From Sphingomonas sp. (GTDB lineage Bacteria; Pseudomonadota; Alphaproteobacteria; Sphingomonadales; Sphingomonadaceae), in contig NZ_JAFKMA010000003.1 of the NCBI RefSeq assembly GCF_017304635.1, positions 253,001 to 317,000 on the forward strand: 64,000 bases of DNA, in the 5' to 3' direction. Position 1 is the first letter of the stretch. The number at the start of each line of letters is the position of its first letter. Below the pieces are notes generated by a model. The model saw nothing but the letters and a program-made list of their open reading frames with translations. It was not told where the DNA came from and did not search any database. The position numbers were made by a program, and so were the translations under genes. Shown here in pieces: positions 43,312-52,561 of the stretch.

Positions 43312-44379
43312 TCAGTCCTTCAGGATTTTCTTGAGCGCCTGGCCGATGCGGACCGGGCCGGGGAAATAGGCCCATTCCAGGCTGTGCGGATAGGGCGTGT
43401 CGAAGCCGGTGACTCGCTCGATCGGCGCTTCGAGGTGATAGAAGCAGCGTTCCTGGACCAGCGCCGACAGTTCCGCGCCGAATCCGCTGGTGCGCGTCGC
43501 CTCGTGCACGATCATGCAGCGCCCGGTCTTCTTCACCGACGCCTCGATCGCCTCGATATCGAGCGGGACGAGCGTGCGCAGGTCGACGATCTCGGCATCG
43601 ACGCCGGCCTCCTCGACCACCTTCTGGCAGACATGGACCATCGTGCCATAGCACAGGATCGTCAGCGCCTCGCCGGCGCGGACCACGTTGGCCTTGCCCA
43701 GCGGGACCTTGTAATATCCGGTCGGCACCGCGCCGCCGGGATGGTTCGACCAATTCTCCGCCGGGCGGTCCCAATGGCCGTTGAACGGACCGTTATAGAT
43801 GCGCTTGGGCTCGAAGAAGATGGTCGGATCGTTGTCCTCGATCGCCGCGATCAGCAGCCCCTTGGCGTCGTAGGGCGTCGCCGGGATCACCGTCTTCACG
43901 CCGGAGACGTGGGTGAAGATACCCTCCGGGCTCTGGCTGTGCGTCTGCCCGCCGAAAATGCCGCCGCCGTACGGCGAGCGGATCGTCATCGGCGCGATGA
44001 ACTCGCCCGCCGAGCGATAGCGCAGCCGCGCCGCCTCGCTGACCAACTGGTCGAGCGCGGGGTAGATGTAGTCCGCGAACTGGATCTCCGGCACCGGGCG
44101 CAGGCCGTATGCCCCCATCCCGACCGCGACGCCGACGATGCCGCATTCGGTGATCGGCGTATCGAACACGCGCTGCTTGCCGAATTTCTTCTGCAGGCCG
44201 GCGGTCGCGCGGAAGACGCCGCCGAAATAGCCGACATCCTCGCCCATCACGATCACGTCGGCGTCGCGCGCCATCATGACGTCGAGCGCGGAATTGATCG
44301 CCTGGATCATGTTCATGCGGGTGGTTGCGCCGGATTCGCCGGCGTCCGTTTCCGCTTCTGTTTCGATGACTTCGCTCAC
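43312..44379 (-). CDS. bkdA2: Branched-chain 2-oxoacid dehydrogenase E1 beta
   Basis: 355 residues, family length. Transketolase-type pyrimidine-binding domain: MGEDVGYFGGVFRATAGL with the conserved Glu for TPP activation, FDTPITECGIVGVAVGMG, EIQFADYIYPALDQLVSEAA and RSPYGGGIFGGQTHSQSPE. The C-terminal domain has VVDLRTLVPLDIEAI. It forms the alpha2beta2 E1 with bkdA1 and decarboxylates 2-oxoacids from Val, Leu and Ile. The first 20 residues are an acidic extension (MSEVIETEAETDAGESG). Confidence 0.94.
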   Translation of the reverse strand: MSEVIETEAETDAGESGATTRMNMIQAINSALDVMMARDADVIVMGEDVGYFGGVFRATAGLQKKFGKQRVFDTPITECGIVGVAVGMGAYGLRPVPEIQFADYIYPALDQLVSEAARLRYRSAGEFIAPMTIRSPYGGGIFGGQTHSQSPEGIFTHVSGVKTVIPATPYDAKGLLIAAIEDNDPTIFFEPKRIYNGPFNGHWDRPAENWSNHPGGAVPTGYYKVPLGKANVVRAGEALTILCYGTMVHVCQKVVEEAGVDAEIVDLRTLVPLDIEAIEASVKKTGRCMIVHEATRTSGFGAELSALVQERCFYHLEAPIERVTGFDTPYPHSLEWAYFPGPVRIGQALKKILKD

Positions 44380-44390
44380 CTACCACACTC

Positions 44391-44480
44391 CGTCATCCCC
44401 GCGAAAGCGGGGACCCAGCTCCCCACCGTCCCACTCGCGGCGCGCGCGCGAGATGGGTTCCCGCTTTCGCGGGAATGACG
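44391..44480. repeat. REP-like inverted repeat in the bkdA1-bkdA2 junction
   Basis: CGTCATCCCCGC-GAAA-GCGGGGA on the left and TCCCGC-TTTC-GCGGGAATGACG on the right. Same family as 28056-28083 and 47046-47152. The whole bkdA1-bkdA2 gap is essentially this element. Confidence 0.85.
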
Positions 44481-44488
44481 ATAGAAAA

Positions 44489-45790
44489 TCACTTCTTGCG
44501 CGCCCATGGCCGGCCGCTCGCTTCTTCCTCGGCCAGCATCTGTGCCTGTTGTTCGCGCAGGTGCCACGGCATCTCCTCGAACACGCCGTCGAACAACGTG
44601 TCGAGCGGCTGGTGCAGGCCGTGGCCGAGGATGCCGTTCTTCTCGGCCTCCTTCTGCGCGGCCTTCACCATTTCGGCGAGTTCGAGGTCCTGCGCCGCGT
44701 GGCATTCCTCGTCCCATTCGCCCAGCGCGATCAGGTGGTTCTTCAGCCGAACGACGGGATCGCCGAGCGGCCAGGCGGTCGGCTCGCCGGCGGAGCGGTA
44801 CTGGGTCGGGTCGTCGGAGGTCGAATGCCCCTCGGCGCGATAGGTGAAATGCTCGATCAGCGTCGGACCCTGGTTGGTCCGCGCGCGCTCCGCCGCCCAT
44901 TCGGTCGCGGCATAGACCGCCAGCGCATCGTTGCCGTCGACCCGCAAGCCCGCGACGCCATAGCCGATCGCGCGCGCCGCGAAGGTCGTCGCCTCCGCCC
45001 CCGCGAAGCCGGAGAAGCTCGAAATCGCCCACTGGTTGTTGACGACGTTGAAGATCACCGGCGCGCGATAGACGGTGGCGAAGGTCAGCGCCGAGTGGAA
45101 GTCGCCCTCCGCGGTCGAACCCTCGCCGCACCATGTCGCGGCGATCCGCGTGTCGCCCTTCGACGCCGACGCCATCGCCCAGCCGACCGCCTGCGGATAT
45201 TGCGTGGTCAGGTTGCCGGAGATCGAGAAGAAGCTGAACCGCCGTTCCGAATACATGATCGGCAACTGCTTGCCCTGCAGCTTGTCGCCCTCGTTCGAAT
45301 AGATCTGGTTCATCATGTCGCCGAGCGGGCAGCCGCGCGCGATCAACACGCCCTGCTGGCGATAGGACGGGAACACCATGTCGTCGGCGGCGAGCGCGGC
45401 GGCGGCACCGATCGACACCGCCTCTTCGCCGAGGCTCTTCATGTAGAAGCTGGTCTTGCCCTGACGCTGGGCACGGAACATGCGCTCGTCAAACGCGCGA
45501 GTCAGCGCCATGTTGCGCAGCATGCGGCGCAGCGTGTCGGGCGACAGCTTCGGGTCCCACGGTCCGACCGCGCGGCCGTCTTCGTCGAGCACGCGGACCA
45601 TGCTGTACGCCAGGTCGGCGAAGTCGCGCGGCGTCTCGGCGGTGTCCGGGCGGCGCGCGGCACCGGCGGCGGGGATGTCGACCTCGGCGAAATCGACCGC
45701 GTCGCCGGGCCGGAACTTGGGTTCGGGCACGTGCAGCGCCAAAGGCCGCAGGTTCGGTTTCAGGTTGGCGCGCGGGGACTCGCTGGCCAT
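44489..45790 (-). CDS. bkdA1: Branched-chain 2-oxoacid dehydrogenase E1 alpha
   Basis: 433 residues. The TPP-binding signature runs from WCGEGSTAEGDFHSAL to NVVNNQWAI; the phosphorylation-loop-like region YRAEGHSTSDDPTQYRS contains the conserved His and Ser. The N-terminal 70 residues are an extension common in bacterial bkdA1. First gene of bkdA1-bkdA2-bkdB. The start is an ATG preceded by GGAGAG. Confidence 0.94.
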   Translation of the reverse strand: MASESPRANLKPNLRPLALHVPEPKFRPGDAVDFAEVDIPAAGAARRPDTAETPRDFADLAYSMVRVLDEDGRAVGPWDPKLSPDTLRRMLRNMALTRAFDERMFRAQRQGKTSFYMKSLGEEAVSIGAAAALAADDMVFPSYRQQGVLIARGCPLGDMMNQIYSNEGDKLQGKQLPIMYSERRFSFFSISGNLTTQYPQAVGWAMASASKGDTRIAATWCGEGSTAEGDFHSALTFATVYRAPVIFNVVNNQWAISSFSGFAGAEATTFAARAIGYGVAGLRVDGNDALAVYAATEWAAERARTNQGPTLIEHFTYRAEGHSTSDDPTQYRSAGEPTAWPLGDPVVRLKNHLIALGEWDEECHAAQDLELAEMVKAAQKEAEKNGILGHGLHQPLDTLFDGVFEEMPWHLREQQAQMLAEEEASGRPWARKK

Positions 45791-45923
45791 GCTCTCTCCG
45801 GGTTCGACTCGTTGGCGTAACGCCTGAGCGCCGCCTTCGCCCCGTTGTTATTTTATTTCAAGCGGCTTGGCGAGTCACTCCGATATGCCGGTCGGCGGAA
45901 AGGCCGTGCCTGACGTCGCTCGT

Positions 45924-45996
45924 GCTCCTGCGAAAGCAGGAGCCCAGGGTTACGATCGCTACGGCATTTGGCCCTGGATTCCTGCTTTCGCAGGAA
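45924..45996. repeat. REP-like inverted repeat (GCTCCTGCGAAAGCAGGAGC family)
   Basis: Second copy of the element at 34600-34672, in the gap between bkdA1 and the fumarylacetoacetase-family gene; the arms are nearly identical and the centre differs. Confidence 0.85.
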
Positions 45997-46005
45997 TACG
46001 AGACA

Positions 46006-47007
46006 TTATTCCACCGTCTGCTCGATCACGCCGAAGATCGGGTGGTGCTTGTCGTCCTCCGCCCAGATGCGGACGGTGTCGCCCTTCTTGAGGAACGGCG
46101 TGACGGGCTTGCCGCCCTCGATCGTCTCGACCGTGCGCACTTCGGCGAGACAGGAGTAGCCGACGCCGCCGGCCGCGATCGGCTTGCCCGGGCCGCCATC
46201 GGCGTCGCGGTTGGAGACGGTGCCGGAGCCGACGATCGTGCCTGCGCCCAGCTTCCGCGTCTTCGCCGCATGCGCGACCAGCGTGCCGAAATCGAAGGTC
46301 ATGTCCTCCGCCGCTTCGGCCCGGCCGAACGGCTGGCCGTTCAGGTCGACCATCAGCTTGCGGTGGAGCTTGCCGTCCCGCCACCAGTCGCCCAGCGCGT
46401 CGGGGGTGACGAACACCGGTGAGAAGGCGCTGGCCGGCTTCGACTGGAAGAAGCCGAACCCCTTGGCCAGTTCGCCCGGGATCAGGTTGCGCAGCGACAC
46501 GTCGTTGGTCAGCCCGACCAGCCGGATCGCCGCCAGCGCCTCTTCGCGGCTCGTGCCCAGCGGCACGTCGCCAGTCACCACCACCACCTCGGCCTCCAGA
46601 TCGCAGCCCCACGCCTCGTCGGCGAGCGGGATCGGGTCGCGCGGGCCGAGAAAGCCGTCGCTCCCGCCCTGATACATCAGCGGATCGTGCCAGAAGCTGT
46701 CGGGCATCTCGGCGTTGCGCGCCTGCCGCACCAAGGCGACGTGGTTCACATAGGCCGATCCATCCGCCCATTGGTACGCGCGCGGCAGGGGCGCGGCGGC
46801 GTCATGCTCGTGGAATCGCTCCAGCGGGATCGCCCGGTTGCGCACGTCGGTCGCCAGCACGATCAGGTCGGGCAACAGCCGGTCCCACGCGTCCAGCGCC
46901 GCTTGCAAGGTCGGCGCGATATGCGATGCATCGGCGTGCCAGGCGAGATCGTCCGAAACGACGACGAGCTTGCCGTCGCGACCATGCTTCAGGCTGGCGA
47001 GTTTCAT
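46006..47007 (-). CDS. Fumarylacetoacetate hydrolase family protein
   Basis: 333 residues. The C-terminal FAH domain has the metal-binding acidic segment GCDLEAEVVVVTG, RNLIPGELAKGFGFFQSKPASAF and the conserved GTLVAHAAKTRKLGAGTIVGSGTVSN. The N-terminal part (FHEHDAAAPLPRAYQWADGSAYVNH) resembles fumarylacetoacetases of tyrosine or homogentisate breakdown. Cleaves C-C bonds in 3-oxo-acyl substrates. No homogentisate dioxygenase or maleylacetoacetate isomerase is adjacent, so the exact substrate is open. Confidence 0.85.
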   Translation of the reverse strand: MKLASLKHGRDGKLVVVSDDLAWHADASHIAPTLQAALDAWDRLLPDLIVLATDVRNRAIPLERFHEHDAAAPLPRAYQWADGSAYVNHVALVRQARNAEMPDSFWHDPLMYQGGSDGFLGPRDPIPLADEAWGCDLEAEVVVVTGDVPLGTSREEALAAIRLVGLTNDVSLRNLIPGELAKGFGFFQSKPASAFSPVFVTPDALGDWWRDGKLHRKLMVDLNGQPFGRAEAAEDMTFDFGTLVAHAAKTRKLGAGTIVGSGTVSNRDADGGPGKPIAAGGVGYSCLAEVRTVETIEGGKPVTPFLKKGDTVRIWAEDDKHHPIFGVIEQTVE

Positions 47008-47045
47008 GCGCTCTCCTAATTTTCCAGCCTCCTCCTAACCACATT

Positions 47046-47152
47046 CGTCATCCCCGCGAAAGCGGGGACCCATCTCCCGGCCGATGTCTCGATCGCGCTG
47101 CTGCGTTTGCCGCTGCGTTTGGCGATGGGCCCCCGCTTTCGCGGGGGTGACG
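47046..47152. repeat. REP-like inverted repeat (CGTCATCCCCGC family)
   Basis: Between divergent genes. Left hairpin CGTCATCCCCGC-GAAA-GCGGGG, right CCCCCGC-TTTC-GCGGGGGTGACG. Its position upstream of both genes places it in their shared promoter region. Confidence 0.85.
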
Positions 47153-47222
47153 GTCGGGCTTTGGGTTGACCCACCCGGCAATCCTCCGCACACCACCGAA
47201 AAGGTTGCAGGAGAGGACTGAT

Positions 47223-48377
47223 ATGACCCCCGACGCCGTGCCCGGCCGCTTCGCGTACAACGAGGATCACGAGGCGTTCCGCCAGACCGTGCGCAGCTTC
47301 CTGCAGAAGGAGGGCGTGCCGCACGTCAACGAATGGGAGCAGAACCGGCTGGTCCCCAAGGATTTCTGGGTGAAGGCGGGCGAGATCGGGATGCTGTGCC
47401 CGACCGTGCCGGAAGCATATGGCGGGCTCGGCCTCGATTTCGGCTACAATGCGATCGTCGACGAGGAGATGTCGTACGTCGGCGTGCCGGCCGGCTTCTC
47501 GCTACAATCGGACATCGTGTGCGGTTACCTGGAGGCGTACGGGTCGGAGGAGCAGAAGCGGCAATGGCTCCCCCGCCTGGTCAGCGGCGAGACGATCACC
47601 GCGATCGCGATGACCGAACCCGGCACCGGATCCGACCTCCAGGCGATCCGCACCTCGGCGAAGAAGGACGGCAACCACTATGTCGTCAACGGCAGCAAGA
47701 CCTACATCACCAACGGCCAGAATGCCGACCTGGTGCTGGTCGTCGCCAAGACCGATCCCGACGCGAAGCCCGCCTACAAGGGCATGTCGATCATCCTGGT
47801 CGAGGCCGATCGCGAGGGGTTCAAGCGCGGGCGCAAGCTCGACAAGATCGGGCAGGACGCCGCCGACACGTCGGAACTGTTCTTCGAGGACGTACGCGTG
47901 CCGATGACCAATTGCCTGGGCGAGGAGGGCAAGGGCTTCATCTACCTGATGAGCCAGTTGCCGCAGGAACGCCTGTCGATCGCGATCGGCACGCAGGCCA
48001 GCGCGCAGAAGGCGTTCGACGAGACGGTCGAGTTCACCAAGACGCGCAAGGCATTCGCGGGGATGGTGTTCGATTTCCAGAACACGAAATTCGTGCTCGC
48101 CGATCTCGCCGCGAAATTGCAGGTCGGCTGGGCGCATCTCGACTGGGCGATCCAGCGGCATCTGAAGGGCGAGCTGACCCCGACCGAGGGCGCGGCGGCG
48201 AAGCTGTGGCACACCGAATTGCAATGGGAAGTGATGGACAAGTGCCTCCAGCTCCATGGCGGCGCGGGGTACATGAACGAATATCCGATCGCGCGGATGT
48301 GGCGCGCGGCGCGGGTGAGCCGGATCTATGGCGGGACCAACGAGATCATGAAGGAGCTGATCGGGCGCAGCCTCTAG
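47223..48377 (+). CDS. Acyl-CoA dehydrogenase
   Basis: 384 residues, standard length. FAD enzyme introducing the alpha-beta double bond. Motifs: AMTEPGTGSDLQAIRT, NGSKTYITNGQNADLVLVV, the arginine region FTKTRKAFAGMVFDFQNTKF and the C-terminal LQLHGGAGYMNEYPIARMWRAARV...IYGGTNEIMKEL. Length and motifs fit short- or branched-chain and long-chain ACADs. Next to bkd genes it could oxidise branched acyl-CoA products (inference). The start has GGAGAGGACTGAT upstream. Confidence 0.93.
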   Translation: MTPDAVPGRFAYNEDHEAFRQTVRSFLQKEGVPHVNEWEQNRLVPKDFWVKAGEIGMLCPTVPEAYGGLGLDFGYNAIVDEEMSYVGVPAGFSLQSDIVCGYLEAYGSEEQKRQWLPRLVSGETITAIAMTEPGTGSDLQAIRTSAKKDGNHYVVNGSKTYITNGQNADLVLVVAKTDPDAKPAYKGMSIILVEADREGFKRGRKLDKIGQDAADTSELFFEDVRVPMTNCLGEEGKGFIYLMSQLPQERLSIAIGTQASAQKAFDETVEFTKTRKAFAGMVFDFQNTKFVLADLAAKLQVGWAHLDWAIQRHLKGELTPTEGAAAKLWHTELQWEVMDKCLQLHGGAGYMNEYPIARMWRAARVSRIYGGTNEIMKELIGRSL

Positions 48378-48449
48378 GCGCGACCATGCTCGCGCCGGTC
48401 GCGCGCAGCGCGAAGGGCAAGCCGGACGGCGGACGGCGCCAGCCGATCC

Positions 48450-48477
48450 GGCCGACGGCTTTGCCGGCGGCCCGCTA
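48450..48477 (+). repeat. 28-bp interspersed repeat, copy A
   Basis: Identical over 28 bp to 60317-60344 and inverted-related to 27149-27170. Core ggccgacggctttgccggcg, itself a partial palindrome around TTTG. Confidence 0.85.
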
Positions 48478-48515
48478 GCCGGTCCCGTCACCCCGGCCTT
48501 GATCCGGCACGACGC

Positions 48516-50087
48516 TCACAACCCCACCGCCCGATCGACCCCGATCGCCGCGAGAAACGCCGGGTCGTGGCTCACCACGAGCACCGCCCCGTCATACCCG
48601 CGCAACGCCGCCTCCAGCACCTCGATCGACTCGACGTCGAGATGGTTGGTCGGCTCGTCGAGCAGCAGCAATTGTGGCGGTCGCGCCGCCGACAGCACGC
48701 AGGCCAGCCCGGCGCGCAGCCGCTCGCCCCCCGACAGCGTGCCGACGACACGCAACGCCGCCTGGTTGCGGAACGCGAACCGCGCGAGCGCGGCATGCGC
48801 CTCGTTCTCGGTCAGGTCGGGATTGAGCGCGCGGCAATTGGCGAAGATGGTCGCGCGTGCGTCGAGCAGGCCGACATGCTGGTCGAGCAGCGCGATGCGA
48901 TCCGACCGCCACACGCTCCCCGCGACCGGCGCGATCGCCCCCGCCCCCAGCGCCAGCACGCTGGTCTTGCCCGCTCCATTGGCGCCGGTCAGCGCGACGC
49001 GCTCGGGCCCGCGGATCGCGAGATCGACCGGCCCGATCCGCCGCTCCCCGCGCGCGATCACCGCGCCGTCGATCCGCAGCAAGTCGCGCGACGAGGACAG
49101 GCCGGTCGGCGGCACGTCGATGACGAGCGGCGTCACCACCTCGACGCGTGTGCGTGCGTCGCCGTGCACGGCCGCCGCCTCGCCGACCTGGCGCTCGGCG
49201 AGCTGGCCCTGCCGCCCCGCCGTCGCCTCCGCGCGCCGCTTCATCGCGCCGAGCACGATCCTGGGCGCGCTGCCCGAAGCGGCGAAGACGCGGCCGGCCT
49301 TGTCGCGCCGCGCCTGCTTCTCGGCCCGCACCTGCACCGCGCGTTCGGCATGACGCAGCCCCGCCGCCGCGCGGTCGAGCTTGGCCGCCGCCGTCGCGCG
49401 CTCGGCATCGCGGACCGCGACGAAATCGGACCAGCCGCCGCTCACGACCCGGCACCCGACCGGGGTCAGCTCGACGATCCGCTCCATCCCCTCGAGCAGC
49501 GTGCGATCGTGGCTCGCCACCACCACCCCGCCGCGCCAGCGCGCGATCAACTCGGCGATCGCCGCGCGACCATCGGCGTCGAGATTGTTGGTCGGCTCGT
49601 CGAGCAGCAGCAAATCGGGCGCCGCGATCACCGCCCGCGCCACCGCGACGCGCGTGCGCTGTCCGCCGCTCAGACTCGCGAGCGGCCGGTCGAGCGCGAT
49701 GCCGTCGAGCCCGACCTCGGCGAGCGCCTGCGCGACTCGCTCCACCAACGTCCAGTCGGCGGCGGCGAAGTCTGCCTCGTCCCCTTCCCCCGCCTCGATC
49801 CGCCGCAGCCGCGCGAGCGGCCCCGTCACGTCGAGCGCCTCGGCCAGGTCGATCGTCGGATCGGCCCAATCCTGCCGCAGCAACACGACGCTGCCCTGCC
49901 GCGCGATACTCCCGACGGCCGGGGCGACCTCACCCGCCATCGCGCGCAGCAAGGTCGACTTGCCGCACCCGTTGCGCCCGATCAGCCCGGTGCGCTGGCG
50001 TCCGAGCGACAGGGTCAGATCATGGAAAAGCGGACGGCCGTCAGGCGTCGAAAGCGACAGCGAATCCAGTGTGATGAACGAAGACAT
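48516..50087 (-). CDS. ABC-F family ATPase
   Basis: 523 residues with two ABC domains and no membrane part. First: Walker [10 protein letters not shown], signature [14 protein letters not shown], Walker [13 protein letters not shown]. Second: [33 protein letters not shown]. The linker is Arg/Ala-rich and helical ([22 protein letters not shown] in part). ABC-F proteins act on ribosomes, some giving resistance to ribosome-targeting antibiotics, others regulating translation. The ATG at 50087 is preferred; a short leader ORF overlaps its 5' end. Confidence 0.9.
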   Translation of the reverse strand: MSSFITLDSLSLSTPDGRPLFHDLTLSLGRQRTGLIGRNGCGKSTLLRAMAGEVAPAVGSIARQGSVVLLRQDWADPTIDLAEALDVTGPLARLRRIEAGEGDEADFAAADWTLVERVAQALAEVGLDGIALDRPLASLSGGQRTRVAVARAVIAAPDLLLLDEPTNNLDADGRAAIAELIARWRGGVVVASHDRTLLEGMERIVELTPVGCRVVSGGWSDFVAVRDAERATAAAKLDRAAAGLRHAERAVQVRAEKQARRDKAGRVFAASGSAPRIVLGAMKRRAEATAGRQGQLAERQVGEAAAVHGDARTRVEVVTPLVIDVPPTGLSSSRDLLRIDGAVIARGERRIGPVDLAIRGPERVALTGANGAGKTSVLALGAGAIAPVAGSVWRSDRIALLDQHVGLLDARATIFANCRALNPDLTENEAHAALARFAFRNQAALRVVGTLSGGERLRAGLACVLSAARPPQLLLLDEPTNHLDVESIEVLEAALRGYDGAVLVVSHDPAFLAAIGVDRAVGL

Positions 50088-50401
50088 AGGGCACCTGAGC
50101 AAGAAGGACGGATCGGGCGATCGTCGTCTTGGTCAAGGCTGCCTCCATCACCGGCGGGCGCGCGTGCCCGGCTCGCCCCTCATGTATCCTTGCCGCCCGC
50201 CCGACGCAAATCTTGACTTTTTGCACCGCAGCATGCATATCGCGGGTATCGAGGCGTCATGCAGCGTGATCGTTCCGCCAGGAACAGGCTCCGCCTCGGT
50301 CGTTCAGCGACAGGCTTCCCAAATCACGCGGGGTGTCATTTTCCCCCGCCGCCCGTGCGTGCCGATGGCGCGTGCGTGAGGCATTTCAGAAGAGAATTTT
50401 C
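50088..50401. other. 314-bp divergent intergenic region (ABC-F and helicase leaders)
   Basis: On the minus strand a 35-codon ORF (ATG at about 50145) overlaps the ABC-F start in another frame. On the plus strand TTGACT (50213-50218), a 17-bp spacer and CATATC could drive the helicase gene, leaving an untranslated leader of about 150 nt. Nothing else recognised. Confidence 0.45.
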
Positions 50402-51748
50402 ATGACTAATTTCACCGATCTCGGTCTCGCCGAGCCGCTCGTCCGCGCGCTCGAGGCCAAGGGCTACACCAACCCCACCCCGATCCAAGCGCAGGCGATC
50501 CCGACCGTGCTGGAGGGCCGCGACCTGCTCGGCATCGCGCAGACCGGCACCGGCAAGACCGCGGCGTTCGTGCTGCCGTCGATCCAGCGGCTGGTCGAAG
50601 CGGGCAAGCGCGTCCTGCCGACGCACTGCCGCATGCTCGTCCTCGCGCCGACCCGCGAGCTCGCCAGCCAGATCGCCGAGAGCGCGCGCGCCTATGGCAA
50701 GTTCAGTCGCATGTCGGTCGCGACCGTGTTCGGCGGCACCAGCATCAACAAGAACCGTCAGGACATGAGCCGCGGCGTCGACATCCTGGTCGCGACGCCG
50801 GGTCGCCTGCTCGACCTGGTCGAACAGCGTTTCGTCAGCCTGAACCTGATCGAGACCCTGGTGCTCGACGAGGCCGACCAGATGCTCGACCTGGGCTTCA
50901 TCCACGCGCTCAGGAAAATCGTGAAGCTGGTGCCGAAGCAGCGCCAAACCTTGTTCTTCTCGGCGACGATGCCGGCGTCGATCCGCGAGCTCGCCGGCCA
51001 GTTCCTGGTCGATCCCGCGACCGTGTCGATCAAGCCGGCGGCGACCACCGCGGAGCGCGTCGATCAGTACGCGACCTTCGTCAACCAGGCCGAGAAGCAG
51101 GCGCTGCTGACCATCACGCTGGCCGATCCGGCGATCGACCGCGCGCTGGTGTTCACGCGCACCAAGCACGGCGCCGACCGCGTCGTCCGGCTGCTCGGCC
51201 AGAACGGCATCGCCGCCAACGCGATCCACGGCAACAAGTCGCAGCCGCAGCGCGAGCGCGCGCTCGCCGCGTTCAAGTCGGGCGACGTACCAATCCTGGT
51301 CGCGACCGACATCGCCGCGCGCGGGATCGACGTGTCGGGCGTCAGCCACGTCATCAACTTCGAGATCCCCAACGTGCCGGAACAGTACGTCCATCGCATC
51401 GGGCGCACCGCGCGTGCCGGCAATGACGGGATCGCGATCAGCTTCGTCGCGGACGACGAGAAGCCGTACCTGCGCGATATCGAGAAGGTGATCCGCCAGA
51501 AGGTGCCGCTGAAGGCGCTGCCGGAGAATTTCCTGGCCGAGTCGGCGCGGCTCGCGTCGGTGCGCAAGAAGGCCGGCCCGGTCGAGGTGCCCCGCGACGA
51601 ACGCCCGCGCGGTCCGAGCGGCCAGCGCCCGCCGAAGAAGACTCACGATGCGCGCCCGGCGAATCCCTATGCCCCGCGCGGACGCGGCGGCAACCGCCGG
51701 CGCGGTCGCGGCGGCGGTGGCGCGGGCCGGGCGCAGGCGAGTGCGTGA
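50402..51748 (+). CDS. DEAD-box RNA helicase (RhlE-like)
   Basis: 448 residues. Complete motif set: FTDLGLAEPLVRAL...PTPIQAQ, AQTGTGKT, PTRELASQ, TPGRLLDLVE, DEAD, SAT, DIAARGIDVSGV, HRIGRTARAG. A short basic Gly/Arg-rich tail (YAPRGRGGNRRRGRGGGGAGR) probably binds RNA. It differs from the paralogue at 20935 by a much shorter and more Gly-rich tail. Long-leader RhlE genes are often cold-induced (known for some bacteria; inference here). Confidence 0.94.
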   Translation: MTNFTDLGLAEPLVRALEAKGYTNPTPIQAQAIPTVLEGRDLLGIAQTGTGKTAAFVLPSIQRLVEAGKRVLPTHCRMLVLAPTRELASQIAESARAYGKFSRMSVATVFGGTSINKNRQDMSRGVDILVATPGRLLDLVEQRFVSLNLIETLVLDEADQMLDLGFIHALRKIVKLVPKQRQTLFFSATMPASIRELAGQFLVDPATVSIKPAATTAERVDQYATFVNQAEKQALLTITLADPAIDRALVFTRTKHGADRVVRLLGQNGIAANAIHGNKSQPQRERALAAFKSGDVPILVATDIAARGIDVSGVSHVINFEIPNVPEQYVHRIGRTARAGNDGIAISFVADDEKPYLRDIEKVIRQKVPLKALPENFLAESARLASVRKKAGPVEVPRDERPRGPSGQRPPKKTHDARPANPYAPRGRGGNRRRGRGGGGAGRAQASA

Positions 51749-51753
51749 TCGTT

Positions 51754-51894
51754 ACCCCCTCTCCCATCGGGAGAGGGGCAAGGCGCGAAGCGCCGCGGGG
51801 TGAGGGCTAAGTCGAAACGCTTTCGACCTAGCCCTCACCCTTCCCACTCGGCTACGCCTCGCGGGCCCCTTCCCTCTCCCAAAGGGAGAGGGGT
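51754..51894. repeat. 141-bp composite inverted repeat between convergent genes
   Basis: The ends CCCCTCTCCCATCGGGAGAGGGG and CCCTCTCCCAAAGGGAGAGGGG are each hairpins. The centre has GGGTGAGGGCTA...TAGCCCTCACCC around CGAAA-CG-CTTTCG. Likely a bidirectional terminator-like or REP-type element; a TTTT follows on the plus strand. Confidence 0.8.
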
Positions 51895-51895
51895 T

Positions 51896-52561
51896 TTACA
51901 GTCGTTCGCTCAACCACTCCCCCGCCGGCGCCCGCTCGCTGCGCAGGCGGTTCGCCGGTTCGGCGACATCCTCGTACCCGATCGCCATGCCGCAGAAGAG
52001 CATCCGCTCGGCCGGCGTACCCAGGAACGTCTCGATCGTCGTCGGGTACATCGCCCAGCATTCCTGCGCGCAGGTCGCGAGGCCCGCCTCGACCGCGAGC
52101 AGCATCACGTTCTGGAGATACATGCCGAGGTCGGACCATTGCGGCGGCCCCATCCGGCGATCGACCGTGCAGAACAACGCCGCCGGCGCGCCGAAGAACT
52201 GGAAGTTGCGCGCGAACCACGCCCGCCGCGCCGCCTTGTCCGCGCGCGCGATCCCGACATGGCCGTACATCGCCTCGCCGACGCCGAACGTGCGATCGCG
52301 GTACGGGGCGTGGAACTCGGAAGGATAGATGGCGTAGCCCGGCGGTTCGGTTTCGCCGGCGGCCAGCTTCGCCGCCATGATCGCCTTCAGTTCGACCAGG
52401 CTCGCGCCGCTGACCAGGTCGATGTGCCACGGCTGGATGTTGCCGCCGCTCGCCGCGCGCGACGCGCGGGTCGCGATCTCGCGCAGCAGCGCCGGATCGA
52501 CCGGCCGGTCGAGGAACCCGCGTACCGACCGCCGCGCCGCGATCGCGTCGGCGACGGTCAC
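51896..52561 (-). CDS. Nitroreductase family protein
   Basis: 221 residues. FMN-dependent NAD(P)H oxidoreductase fold: [20 protein letters not shown] (FMN-binding Arg-x-Ser), [41 protein letters not shown] and [19 protein letters not shown] (FMN-binding C-terminal region). The GTG start overlaps the dihydroorotase stop by 4 nt (GTGA), so they are in one operon. Substrate unknown. Confidence 0.9.
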   Translation of the reverse strand: MTVADAIAARRSVRGFLDRPVDPALLREIATRASRAASGGNIQPWHIDLVSGASLVELKAIMAAKLAAGETEPPGYAIYPSEFHAPYRDRTFGVGEAMYGHVGIARADKAARRAWFARNFQFFGAPAALFCTVDRRMGPPQWSDLGMYLQNVMLLAVEAGLATCAQECWAMYPTTIETFLGTPAERMLFCGMAIGYEDVAEPANRLRSERAPAGEWLSERL

